Assembly: GCA_003833135.1 (NCBI GenBank)
Contig: QZLH01000010.1
Coordinates: 230,062-294,061, forward strand
DNA: 64,000 nt
Direction: 5' to 3'
From: Oehlia diaphana
Taxonomy: Eukaryota > Glomeromycota > Glomeromycetes > Glomerales > Glomeraceae
Below the pieces are notes generated by a model. The model had not been told where the DNA came from. It was given only the letters and a program-made list of their open reading frames with translations, and ran no database searches. Position numbers and translations under genes: made by a program. Positions 55,457 through 64,000 of the stretch are shown piece after piece (the first letter of the stretch is position 1; each line of letters starts with the position of its first letter).

Positions 55457-55547
55457 TTGATTAATAGCCATAATGATCTTGATTAACAGCTATAATTGGT
55501 TTTGATTAATAGATATAATGGTTTTTGATTAAAAGCCGTAATAGTTT
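55457..55547 (+). repeat. Four imperfect copies of a 22-23 nt unit
   Basis: The unit ttgattaatagccataatgg-like recurs four times head to tail (about 55457, 55479, 55502, 55525) with several substitutions per copy. It is an old minisatellite. Confidence 0.6.
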
Positions 55548-55806
55548 TAGTCTATTTTTATTATAAAGAAGGTTCAAGAACAAAACTGTAAACAATTAAA
55601 TAATTACTTCATACGGTAGGTAACATATTCTACATATTTAATTGTTTTTTTTCTTATCTTTCTCCCGTATCAAGACGTTTTCTTACCTAATGTGAAACAT
55701 AAATATGCCAAAAACATTATAAACAACTGGTCAGCTGGACTATCAAATGACACCCACTACAGCTTAGTTATTCCCACTAATAAAAATATGAGGAATATAT
55801 ATATGA

Positions 55807-55814
55807 TATAAAAG
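55807..55814 (+). promoter_or_regulatory. TATA box upstream of the Cys/His-rich ORF
   Basis: TATAAAAG is 123 bp upstream of the ATG at 55930, followed by a leader beginning GCGCACATTT. It is a consensus TATA element in a sensible position. Confidence 0.45.
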
Positions 55815-55929
55815 CGCACATTTAATTTTTAGTCTTTATTCAATTTGATCAAATTCGCAAAACAAAATAAAAATAAAAAATAAAAAATAATCGAAAATTT
55901 TGAAAATTTTAGAAAAACTTTTGTTAAAA

Positions 55930-56127
55930 ATGCCTAAACCTGGTAAAAAACATCATTGCCATCATTGTAAAAAATCGTACAGAACCTTTTGCAAAAAGCA
56001 CGAAAATTATTGTGACAACCACGATTGGTACTTTCGGATTAAGGAAGGATGTCCCGTTTGTAGACAGGTAGAAGAAAGAGTAGAAAAAGAAGAAAGAGAA
56101 AAAAGAAGAACAATAGTAGCATGTTGA
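55930..56127 (+). CDS. Small Cys/His-rich, probably zinc-binding protein
   Basis: A 65-aa frame from the first ATG. It has an ordered set of possible metal ligands: HHCHHC, then FCKKH, YCDNH and a CPVC knuckle, followed by a charged Glu/Lys/Arg helix (VEERVEKEEREKRR). A short basic N-terminus (MPKPGKK) precedes this. The ligand spacing suggests one or two zinc sites, but I cannot name the family. Support for a real gene: ligand density, a TATA box upstream, and length well above chance for this base composition with so many Cys/His. It sits alone in the gene-poor block. Confidence 0.55.
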   Translation: MPKPGKKHHCHHCKKSYRTFCKKHENYCDNHDWYFRIKEGCPVCRQVEERVEKEEREKRRTIVAC

Positions 56128-56340
56128 TAATCAGCTACTACTACTATTATTGTTATTATTATTTTATCTATCAGTTACTTACTACGTTATTGTTATTACA
56201 GTTATTACAGTCAGCTCATTTTTTTATTTCAAATTTTAACCTTGTAACAAATTTTTATATACTTATTAGTAAATATATATATGTATATAATATGTATATA
56301 TCTACATTTATTATTATTTGTTGTAAAAAAAAAAAATTTA

Positions 56341-56362
56341 CGTGTAAAAAATTTTTTACACG
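56341..56362. repeat. 22-nt perfect palindrome
   Basis: CGTGTAAAAAA is followed at once by its exact reverse complement TTTTTTACACG. It lies about 214 bp past the stop of the Cys/His-rich ORF. It may form a cruciform or a weak transcript hairpin; no role can be assigned. Confidence 0.6.
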
Positions 56363-57216
56363 GTTGATTTTTTTTTTTTTAGCATTTTTTTATCATTTTT
56401 ATGTTATCGTCTTTATATAAATATTTTGTGAAATTACTCTACTTATAAGATTTTTCCGAGATTCCACATTGATTCATTTGTATTTTTTTTGCTGTTATTT
56501 TTTACGGAATAAATGAAATTGTAAATTTTCACAAAGTTCACAGCGGACTGCTTTCTAATTTTGTTCCACACTATGCTAAAGGAATAATGTCGTAATATTA
56601 CGTCATAATATCTTAATCACGTATTTAATGCATATATGTAACAGTTTTTAACATTTAGTAAATGATATTTAACAATTATATTTTAAAATACATAGCAAAA
56701 AATTTTTTTTTTTTTATAAAAACATGTATTATTAAAAATTAAAAATATTTATTTTAAATTACAAAAATATGTCAGATATACATATATGATATTTTTAAAT
56801 ATATATTAGTTATTAAATTACAAACTGGTTTAATGTAATTCTAAAAAAAAATTTTATTGAGTATTAATAAAGCTAAATTTTATAAAACACATTAATTAAA
56901 CTTTTAATAATAACTGATAAACATTTTTAATAATCCAATTTGGTTTAAACTTATGATATAATATAAGTAATTTGACATCAATTCTGAAATTGATAAAAAA
57001 CTGGTACTTCTAAAGAGAAGATTAAAATATAATGTTTTTTGCAAAATATTACATTATTTTTTATTTGAATAGATTATAGATAGCTGCAATAAAGCATTAA
57101 ATATTTATATTAAGTACTTACCTTTGATTTATTTATAATTATATAGGAAATAATTAGATTTAGGTCATAAAAAATATTATGCCATTTTGATATTAATATT
57201 TACCATACACCACTAT

Positions 57217-57290
57217 TTGAAGACAAAAATTGGGATAGTTCAATTCATTTATCAGATGAAAGTATAAATCAACTAAATTGGTGGATTACA
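57217..57290 (+). pseudogene. Relic of a DIRS/Ngaro-like reverse transcriptase
   Basis: A short open stretch encodes WDSSIHLSDESINQLNWWI, resembling the block between reverse transcriptase and RNase H in DIRS/Ngaro-type retroelements (W-x-x-x-I-x-L-S...L-x-W-W). A stop codon follows within a few residues and no larger frame surrounds it. It is a decayed fragment; family assignment is tentative. Confidence 0.4.
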
Positions 57291-57956
57291 GGGTAACCAA
57301 AGTGGATGGAAATCATCCAAATCAGTAATCTTTACATGGATGTGTTTAATGCCTAATTATAAGCCAAAAAAGAAATGTATGAAGTAGTTTTATTAAAACA
57401 AGTACTTTGAGGTTGCTTGCAGTTGGAAATTTCAGCTAAAATTACATCAATGCTACAAAAGAAAGACTGACTTTGTTTGTTATCTATTATATATAATAGA
57501 TGAATTAGTTTAAACTCACAATATACGCAAAGGATCTAGACAATGCATGAAAAATCTTGCGTAATACATTGCATACCATTTTAGATGCCAAAATAGATTT
57601 AATTCGTGTAACGTAGATGAAAGATACATACATTTTATATTTGTGTTATGAATTGAAAATATTCCCATGCGTAAATCGATTTTACCCAAAGCTACATGAA
57701 TTATTGCTCTATCATGATAAAAAAATAAAATAAAACATGACATTAGTTTCTACGAACATTATAATTTATTGGAAAGTGAGAAACGAATAATAATAGTGTA
57801 TTGTTCAGATCAATACCTAATTTGCATGAACGTAAGGATAATAATGGTTGTTAATAAACACAAGCTCAAAATATAATTAAATAATTTAGTATATAATTCT
57901 ACATCTGGATCGGATCGATACCAAAACGTATAATGTAACAAAAGATTTAAATCATT

Positions 57957-58053
57957 AATTCTATCAATTTAGCACGTATTGAGGTTAAACATGAAACTGA
58001 ATGATTTATTCTATTAATTTAGCAAGTTTTGAGGTTAAAGATGAAACTGAATG
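57957..58053 (+). repeat. Tandem duplication of a 49-nt unit
   Basis: Two adjacent copies share tctatyaatttagcamg-like and gaggttaaasatgaaactga cores (about 57957-58004 and 58006-58053) with a handful of differences. They lie in the left part of the segmental duplication, upstream of the cysteine-rich gene. Confidence 0.6.
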
Positions 58054-58176
58054 GTTTTTTTTATAACCAAACATGTCTCCCTGTAGCGTTGCGTTCCAGA
58101 CCTTAGTGGAAAGAATAATTCATAAATTTATCACATTAATTTATCACAAAAGACAATTTCATTAGAAACTATCAAG

Positions 58177-58588
58177 ATGAATTTTAAATTGTTGGCAGGA
58201 ACTTACTTTTTTTAACGATTACCATGAGCAAGATCAATGCATCCTGTCTTGACTGTGAGACTCTAGGTACTATGATTGTATCTTGTCAAGCACAGAACGT
58301 CGCCACCGGGGAAATTAGCAATTGTTGTAGTGGCTTACCGGCAGACCTCGTTGATTTGTAAGTAAAGAACTAGTTAAATTTGCATTCATGCGATCTTATA
58401 ACAGTATTAAAAAATCTTAACGAATTTCCAATTAGATGCGTTTCAACATGTCCACAAGCTTTGGGTAATGTGGAATATTTTCTTTTATTTAGTATTCTAA
58501 TTATTTTTTTCCTGAATTAAGAAGCTCACATATATTATTTTCTTAGTCAATTCACCATGTAATCAACCATTACTCACGAGATTTTGAG
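58177..58588 (+). pseudogene. Small cysteine-rich (formerly secreted?) protein gene with frameshifted signal peptide
   Basis: From ATG 58224 three exons join in phase (58224-58357, 58436-58464, 58548-58588) and encode 67 aa with eight cysteines: ASC, LDC, VSC, NCC, LC, TC and PC. Upstream, ATG 58177 begins a hydrophobic leader (MNFKLLAG) that matches the leader of the second copy at 59901, but here a run of seven T puts it one base out of frame with the cysteine-rich part. So the likely signal peptide and the body are separated by a frameshift. Either the gene is decaying, the leader is joined in another way, or the T-run is a sequence error. Family unknown. Confidence 0.5.
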
Positions 58589-59900
58589 TAAATTTGCGGA
58601 TAAACCCAGATTGTTTGATTAAATTATCTAAACTAGAATATAATACAAGATTTCTGTTGTGATTTTTTATCTTTCATAATATTTTATTTCTTCATATAAA
58701 TTATTATTATAAAGTTAATATGACAATTGTATAATTGTTTAAACAATCATTCACCTTGTATCTCTTTTCAACATGGTTACAAAATAATAAAAGACTACAT
58801 TATTGAAATTTGTTTTAAAGAAGAAAAATTCTATACATACTTGTGAATATAAATTTTTTTATGAAATGTTGAATATCTGGTTATTTCCTTTTAGTGTTTT
58901 TATACACGCGAGCGGGTGGCGAAAAATTTCATTACACTAATGTGATTCAAAGTTACACTGCATCAGGTCCAATAACACGAAATTTTAAATAGTTATTCTA
59001 AATGAAAATACAGTATATATATTATATATATCTAAAAAAAAGATCTTCTTGTAAGTATGCAATTGGATTTTGACATGAAACAATTGAAACATCATAAGAA
59101 TTTGATTTTTGTGATTTCGAAATTTTGTAATAGGTTAATAGCCGAATATTTGTATTAACAATTGGAATTTATAAATTTATATTATAAATCGAAATTCTCC
59201 AACGCTCAAATCAATTTTACCCTCAACGTCGAACATCTGTTCTAATTCTCTCACAGATAAAAATAAAATGAACATTGATTTCTTCCACGATTCTCGCTCA
59301 CGATTACCGGAAAGTGGGATTGTAGAAACCTGTTTTCAATAGACACAAGATTAAGATATAATTTAAATGTAACTGACTTATTCTATTAATTTATTTATTT
59401 ATTTATTTTATGTGAAGTTGGCAAGATTAAAGAAATAGCTATATTCGATCCAAAGAAAGACAGCATAACATAGAATCTGTCATATTTACTGACTTATTCT
59501 ATTAATTTGTACGTACGTATTTTAAGGAAAGCGTGTAATCACGTGATTATAGGATAACTCAAGTACTTGTAAAAATTAATTTTTGGATAATTATGTATTA
59601 CTATAGAATAAAATATGTGGAACTTGTTATAAAATTAGTCAAATACATTTTATATACTCAAAACTTGGTTAACATTCTGAACTTTCATGTGATTCTGAAC
59701 TTTTTTTGAACTTCTTATGATTAAATAAAACTTGACTTTTCAAGTTTCAAAGAGTAAGAAAATAAAAATTACATGACTACATGTTTTCTTGATATGAAAC
59801 TAAATGGTTTTTTTATAAAATTATTTTAAACATAACTTTCCAATTTTTCAACAAATAGAACAAAGCAAAAGGTCATAAACTTCCTATTTGAACTATCAAT
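58589..59900. other. Spacer between the two copies of the cysteine-rich locus
   Basis: AT-rich. From about 59180 it aligns by eye with the region left of the first copy (57650 onward), including CAAATCAATTTTACCC-like and GGAAAGTG blocks, so it is the flank of the duplicated segment. No independent gene is seen. Confidence 0.5.
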
Positions 59901-60036
59901 ATGAAACTTAAATTGTTGACAAGATCTCTAATTCTTTTCACTATTACCATGAGCAAGATCGATGCGTCCTGTGAGCAGACAAATCTGCGCCTATTTCAAC
60001 AAAATTTACGCTTATTTAACATTTATTACGTGACAT
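59901..60036 (+). pseudogene. Second copy of the cysteine-rich gene, truncated by a MITE-like insert
   Basis: The leader is in frame here: MKLKLLTRSLILFTITMSKI followed by DASC, matching the MSKINASC start of the other copy. Immediately after the first cysteine (59971) the sequence switches into an inverted-repeat element, and the frame ends within it. After the element (from 60142) only scattered non-coding similarity to the first locus remains. The hydrophobic leader ending near ASC looks like a signal peptide, supporting a secreted ancestor. The gene body is lost. Confidence 0.55.
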
Positions 60037-60141
60037 TTAGCATTTAATATCACAAAATATTCACTATTTCATTAAGAAATCTGGACTAGGTGTGAGAATA
60101 AGCAGTTATCATGTTGAAATAGGTGCAGATTTGGCTGCTCA
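59972..60141. mobile_element. 170-bp MITE-like inverted-repeat element
   Basis: Left end TGAGCAGACAAATCTGCGCC continues to about 60000; right end 60113-60141 is its reverse complement with two or three mismatches (arms about 29 bp). The interior is AT-rich and non-coding. It interrupts the coding sequence of the duplicated cysteine-rich gene. A target-site duplication is not obvious. Confidence 0.7.
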
Positions 60142-61221
60142 TAGTATACATTTGTGACGTTAACTAGTAATTACTACGTTGTTGAAATTTACTAGACAAA
60201 TTTACATTCGGCTCAATATGTGAATATTTTCCTTTTTTAGTATCTACTTGTTGAAATTATATTTTCCTAATTAAGAGCTCAAATAATTATTTCCTTATAT
60301 GGCGATAGCCTATTCCGACTGATTTTTTGGAAGAATTACGATTAAAGGTATTTAAATTCGTAAAAAAAAATTTTATTTTATTTTATTTTATTATTTTTAA
60401 TAGGTTTATTAATTCATTATGAAAATAAAAATTTAACATTTATAGCTTCACAAGAAAAATTCCCACTTTTTTAAATAACAAATAATCGATTAAGCTAAAT
60501 TATCTAAACAAGTCTAATATACAAGTCTCAAATTTGTAATTTTTAAATTTTCTATGTAATATTTATTTCTATCAATTAATTATTATAAATTCATTATATA
60601 TATGTGTGCAATCGCGTACTGGTTTTGCTTTTTCGAAATAATCGAGATCAAATGATAATGATTCATTTAGTTTACCATAACCGAATACAATGAATACAAT
60701 GAATACAATGAATACAATGGGTGAGAGAGGGCTATTGGGCAAGCTTTATTCATAAACTTGCAAGAGAAAAAAATTGACTACATGATTAAGCTTACTATAC
60801 TACTAACAATCATCTTTACTTATCACCCGTCTTAAATCTTACTAACTTCCCTTCCAGATTAATAGTAAATTATATCCATTTTATCTTATAATTCTATCAA
60901 TAAGCTCGATATAAATGGTTGTGCAATTTTTTGCTCGAGCCTGTATCAAAAAGACTAATTGGTAAAGTTCTAACTACATCAAAACAGCGCCTTTTTTAAT
61001 CTTGCCAGTACATTTCTAAGCGTGGTACAAAGTTGTGAGTGGTCACAATTGATTAATTATCATTGAAACACAATATCCAGGACTTCAAATATTCAGATCT
61101 AAGTTAAAATATTAAGTAATATTGATAATAGGATTTTTATTAATTATTCTTGGATAATTAAATATATAAATAAAATATATATCGAGAATAAATACATTTT
61201 TTATTTCTTATCATTTGTTAA
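60142..61221. other. AT-rich spacer
   Basis: The left part (to about 60310) is the decayed right flank of the second cysteine-rich locus. The rest contains a 9-nt minisatellite (60683-60718) and nothing else I can support. Confidence 0.5.
60683..60718 (+). repeat. Perfect 4 x 9-nt tandem repeat
   Basis: GAATACAAT is repeated four times without mismatch, so it is probably recent and length-variable. Confidence 0.85.
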
Positions 61222-61683
61222 TTACTCTTCAGAATTTGTAGTTGAAGGTGGAAATGGCATAGGTACATCATCAAAATCATCCTGTTTTACGGCCATAATT
61301 GAATAAGAAACTTTTATGATAATAATCAATATCTCTGTTAAAGAGACTATAATTTATATACGTTTATTTATTTATTTATTCCTTCATAATTTTCCAATTA
61401 AATTCATTAAAAGGATACATACTGCACCACAAAATCCAAATAATAATAATCCAGTTATAGCATTTTTACAGCAAAAGATCTTCTTGCTCATTGCATTGCA
61501 AGAGCAAAATATAATTTTGGAGTTTGATACTTCGATAGTTGGTTGAACATCTTTATCAAAGTTCTTTGTCTCCTATCAAAGATTTATGTATATAAGGATT
61601 TAAAGAGATTTGTAAAAAAAAAACTGAGATTGAACCTTATAAAAAAATTTTTTTGTGATAATTTGATTTTTATTGATTATCAT
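61222..61683 (-). CDS. Possible small single-span membrane protein
   Basis: A three-exon model (61683-61636, 61572-61428, 61310-61222) keeps frame and gives 93 aa. The middle exon encodes a Cys-containing stretch (IIFCSCNAMSKKIFCCKN) then a hydrophobic span (AITGLLLFGFC). The last exon ends with an acidic and proline-rich tail (QDDFDDVPMPFPPS). Two of the splice donors are weak (GTTCAA, GTGCAG), and no family is recognised. The membrane-proximal cysteines could be palmitoylation sites. It is kept as a candidate because three exons connect in phase and the C-terminal exon has protein-like composition. Confidence 0.35.
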
Positions 61684-62423
61684 GGGATCTTAATAATTTA
61701 AACTAAAAATAGATTAAACCTAATTCATAACTGATAGGATAACGTACTACGGCTAGATTTTGGGATGCAAAGGGTTTATATATCGTTTTTCATACTAAAT
61801 TAAAAATGGCAATCGAAATTTCTTAAAACCTGGTTGTTTGCCCGAAATCTTGAAATCTATGGCACACCAGGCTGGACAGATGTTTAACGTAAAAGCTAAA
61901 TCATTTGAATTTCGCAGTTAACCTTAAATGTCAAATGATTTAGCTTTTACGTTTAAACATCTGTCCAGTCCAGCGTGCCATAGAAATCACTATATTCACA
62001 TTCCCTTTTGGTACTTATTATTTTTGACTCGCTAACCGCATACTGTATATCATATTTTAGCTGCTTTTAGTTCTCTCATGTAGATTGGAGGCATTTCTGA
62101 ACTTTCGATATAATACTAATTATCTAAATAATTTAAACGTTCGCTTCATTCAAGTCTTTTCTTATTAATTGCGACATCTTTAATGACAGCATTGTGCAAA
62201 AATTAGATCTAAATATTTATTGAGTAGTAATGATAATCTTAGTACTTTATTAGTTTAACTGGGTTAACTTTATCTTTATTTCTCTGATTAAAAATTTTTT
62301 CTAACAAGAAAAAAAGATATCCATGTGTCAATATTACCGTACATGAACACTATATAAATACCCCATAGAAAATATAATGCATTTATTTTAATAAAGTATT
62401 TAGTAAAATAAAATTTCAAAGTA
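61684..62423. other. Spacer with a strong snap-back repeat
   Basis: AT-rich apart from an inverted repeat at 61854-61988. No gene is recognised. Confidence 0.5.
61854..61988. repeat. Snap-back inverted repeat with about 55-bp arms and 20-bp loop
   Basis: The left arm 61854-61909 (ctatggcac, ctggacagatgttt, cgtaaaagctaaatcatttga) and the right arm 61930-61988 are reverse complements with few mismatches and one or two indels. A loop of about 20 nt separates them. There is no coding capacity. A transcript would fold into one long hairpin; a foldback or MITE origin is most likely. Confidence 0.75.
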
Positions 62424-62700
62424 TTATTCTGTAATTCTAGCAACAGCTTCTAAAATATCACCTGCTGAATCTGATTGATTATTTATAATATTAAAATTTG
62501 ACCACTAATTAATTCAGCTCTTCCTACAAGTCTTAAATAAGAATCAGCTAAACATTAATATATACTAAATGCCATCTAACATCTTTTGTTCCAATACCAA
62601 ATAATTCTCCTTTAATTGCACCTTTAAACCATAATATTGTTAAACTACTACTTTTACCATAGACATCTTCAGATTTAATTACTATTAATAAATTTAGATT
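62424..62700 (-). pseudogene. Fragment of an NAD(P)-dependent epimerase/dehydratase-like gene
   Basis: Read on the minus strand, the frames give SEDVYGKSSSLTILWFKGA and RWHLVYIN, then after a frameshift LADSYLRLVGRAELISGQI and GDILEAVARITE. This follows the C-terminal half of atypical short-chain epimerase-type proteins (VYG..., DLADSYLR..., GQ-F-I). At least one frameshift and stop are present and the Rossmann half is missing, so it is a broken copy. The exact subfamily is uncertain. Confidence 0.5.
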
Positions 62701-63092
62701 CAACTATGGCTTTTTCTAATAATGGTTTTCAAGTTTTCAATTTTTTATCTGTTTTCAATAATGTTAATATTTTATATTATGTCCTTCATATTAATAAGGA
62801 TGGCCCCGAAACTGAAATATTTCAGATTTGCCGAAATTCTGAAATTGAAATCCGAAATATTTTCAAAAGTGTAAATTCTAAAATCTGAAATTAAATCCGA
62901 AATCCGATATTAAGTCCAAAATTTTGATTTCGAATAACCAATTAAAATCAAGATAATCATTTTAAAAAATGAGATTATCAAGCAAAATCTCTTTTTTAAC
63001 GCCTCTTTATTCCTAAAATAAACAACTCTTGATATTTAACAATCTTATCGGTTATCACTTATCACTCAGCAGTCAGCATCTTTATCAAATAA
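62701..63092. other. Short-repeat stretch and leader of the BED relic
   Basis: 62800-62935 is built of many gaaatccgaaat / gaaattctgaaatt-like words in both orientations, resembling the repeat words in RINT1 intron 9. The rest is AT-rich. Confidence 0.5.
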
Positions 63093-63290
63093 ATGGTTAG
63101 ACAAAATAATAAATCTAAAGGTAAAGCTGGCCGCAAACAAGATGAAGTTTAGGAGTATTTTGAAAAAAAAGCCTTAAAATCACCCGGTCATTTTTTGGGA
63201 GAATGTAAATTTTGTCATATGAAATGGAATCGTGCATATGTACGCATGTTACAATCTCATTTTGCTAACGAGTGTGTTGAATGTAAGGAT
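63093..63290 (+). pseudogene. BED zinc-finger fragment of a hAT-type transposase
   Basis: From ATG 63093 the frame reads MVRQNNKSKGKAGRKQDEV, hits TAG, then continues EYFEKKALKSPGHF, CKFCHMKWNR and LQSHFANECVEC. The pattern CKFC-x(n)-HFANEC is a BED finger (C-x2-C...H-x4-C), the DNA-binding N-terminus of hAT transposases. The in-frame stop and the absence of any downstream DDE/dimerisation domain show that it is a dead 5' fragment. Confidence 0.6.
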
Positions 63291-63407
63291 GGGTCCGCAA
63301 ATGATTTTCAAATTTCGCAATATTGTGGATTTTGGAGTTGAATTACAGTTAGTAGCCCGCAATTCCGCAATTCTAATTGCTGCCCATAACTATAGTTTCG
63401 TATATTT

Positions 63408-64000
63408 ATAAAAATGCCGGAACTATGGGTTCCGGCATTTTATTTTATTTTTTTTACATAAAAACGCCGGTACTATGGTTCCAGCGTTTTCTTTTATTTT
63501 TTTTTACATAAAAACGCTGGTACTATAGTTCCGGCGTTTTCTTTTGATTTTTTTTACATAAAAAACGCCGGTACTATGATCCCGGTGTTTTCTTTTTTTT
63601 TTTTTACATAAAAACGCTGGAACTATGGGTTCCGGCGTTTTCTTTTGATTTTTTTTTACATAAAAATGCCGGTACTATGGTTCTGGCGTTTTCTTTTGAT
63701 TTTTTTTACATAAAAAACGTCGGTACTATGGTTCTAGCATTTTCTTTTGATTTTTTTTACATAAAAAACGCTGGTACTATGGTCCCGATGTTTTCTTTCT
63801 TTTTTTTTTACATAAAAAATGCCGGAACTATGAGTTCTGGCGTTTTCTTTTATTTTTTTTTACATAAAAACGCCGGTACTATGGTTCCAGCGTTTTCTTT
63901 TAACTTTTTTATGTAAAAATGCTGGAACTATTATTTCCAGCATTTTTTTTTATTTTTTTTTTATTAAAATTGCCGGAACTATTAGTTCCGGCGTTTTTTT
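63408..64000. repeat. Tandem array of about 12 hairpin-forming units (about 50 bp each), continuing past the window
   Basis: Each unit has a short inverted repeat (AACGCCGG-AC-TATG-GT-TCCGGCGTT-like) followed by a poly-T spacer ending in acataaaa. About twelve units are countable, with small length changes in the T-runs. Several arm substitutions are matched in the partner arm, for example AATGCCGGAAC with GTTCCGGCATT near 63413-63443 and TGCTGGAA with TTCCAGCA near 63919-63945. The array is cut by the window end. Confidence 0.85.

Larger units (their letters stand above)
54659..55929. other. Start of the gene-poor block
   Basis: About 1.27 kb of AT-rich DNA after the transporter gene. It includes an imperfect four-copy repeat (55457-55547) and the promoter of the next small ORF. 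No other gene is seen. Confidence 0.5.
56128..58176. other. AT-rich repeat-bearing spacer
   Basis: Contains a 22-nt perfect palindrome (56341-56362, CGTGTAAAAAA and its complement), a relic of a reverse-transcriptase element (57217-57290), a two-copy 49-nt repeat (57957-58053), and the left half of a diverged segmental duplication (from about 57650). Otherwise there is nothing recognisable. Confidence 0.5.

Noticed and set aside
57516..57743. 75-codon minus-strand frame in the repeat-rich block
   Set aside because: Lies in duplicated non-coding flank and is not kept in the second copy.
61316..61546. Plus-strand frame opposite the candidate membrane protein
   Set aside because: Antisense shadow; the minus strand shows better exon structure and composition.
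63677..63916. Open frame encoding a repeated Phe/Asn/Lys peptide across the right-end array
   Set aside because: It is a by-product of the tandem hairpin units; the frame is broken by T-run length changes and has no domain.
63408..64000. CRISPR array interpretation of the right-end repeats
   Set aside because: Spacers are not unique (all poly-T/acataaaa), the DNA is eukaryotic and no cas genes are present.

Overview
This window is nuclear DNA from a fungus. It is very AT-rich and packed with short spliceosomal introns (about 50-110 nt, GT...AG, many with CTAAC/CTAAT-like branch sites). The genes belong to conserved fungal and eukaryotic families: ATP synthase subunit j, alpha-actinin, an Rgd2/Rga8-type F-BAR/DEP/RhoGAP protein, CorA/Mnr2, Rok1, Rex4, PEX2 and a MATH-BTB protein. 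The AT content, intron style, low-complexity spacers, MITE-like repeats and MATH-BTB gene suggest an early-diverging fungus, and Glomeromycotina (Rhizophagus-like) is my best guess. That assignment is an inference; no rRNA or marker locus is present to prove it. Gene models were built by hand: exons were joined at splice sites so that reading phase and family alignment both hold.

Region 1-54,660 is gene-dense. In order it holds: a partial unknown gene (-), PEX2 (+), DHX35 (+), a cyclin K-like gene (-), PAF1 (-), a C2H2 zinc-finger gene (+), a SEN15-like gene (-), alpha-actinin (+), ROK1 (-), RNF121 (-), ATP18 (+), a HAD/SAK-domain gene (-), REX4 (-), a two-LIM gene (-), ferrochelatase (+), an F-BAR/DEP/RhoGAP gene (+), dihydroorotase (+), a CaMKK-like kinase (-), RINT1/TIP20 (+), an alpha/beta hydrolase (+), RTR1/RPAP2 (-), a two-TM unknown (-), a MATH-BTB gene (+), RPN13 (+) and a CorA Mg transporter (+). 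Several neighbours are divergent with 170-360 bp between start codons. Others converge closely; the alpha-actinin and ROK1 stops are 41 bp apart. The genes are unrelated housekeeping functions and do not form a pathway cluster. PAF1, the cyclin K-like gene and RTR1 all concern RNA polymerase II, but they are not adjacent as a set.

Region 54,660-64,000 is different: repeat-rich and nearly gene-free. It contains a 65-aa Cys/His-rich ORF with a TATA box, a small cysteine-rich gene whose signal peptide is out of frame, and a diverged copy of that gene broken by a MITE-like insertion. It also has a possible small membrane protein, relics of a DIRS-like element, an epimerase and a hAT/BED transposase, a snap-back inverted repeat, several minisatellites, and a run of about 12 hairpin-forming tandem units that continues past the window end.

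The most unusual features are the hairpin satellite at the right edge, the duplicated and broken small cysteine-rich gene, MITE-like inverted repeats inside an intron and just upstream of a start codon, and a GC-AG intron in the dihydroorotase gene. Also notable are a RhoGAP domain without an obvious arginine finger and a ferrochelatase that keeps all four [2Fe-2S] cysteine positions. I found no gene cluster that looks like a new multi-gene system.
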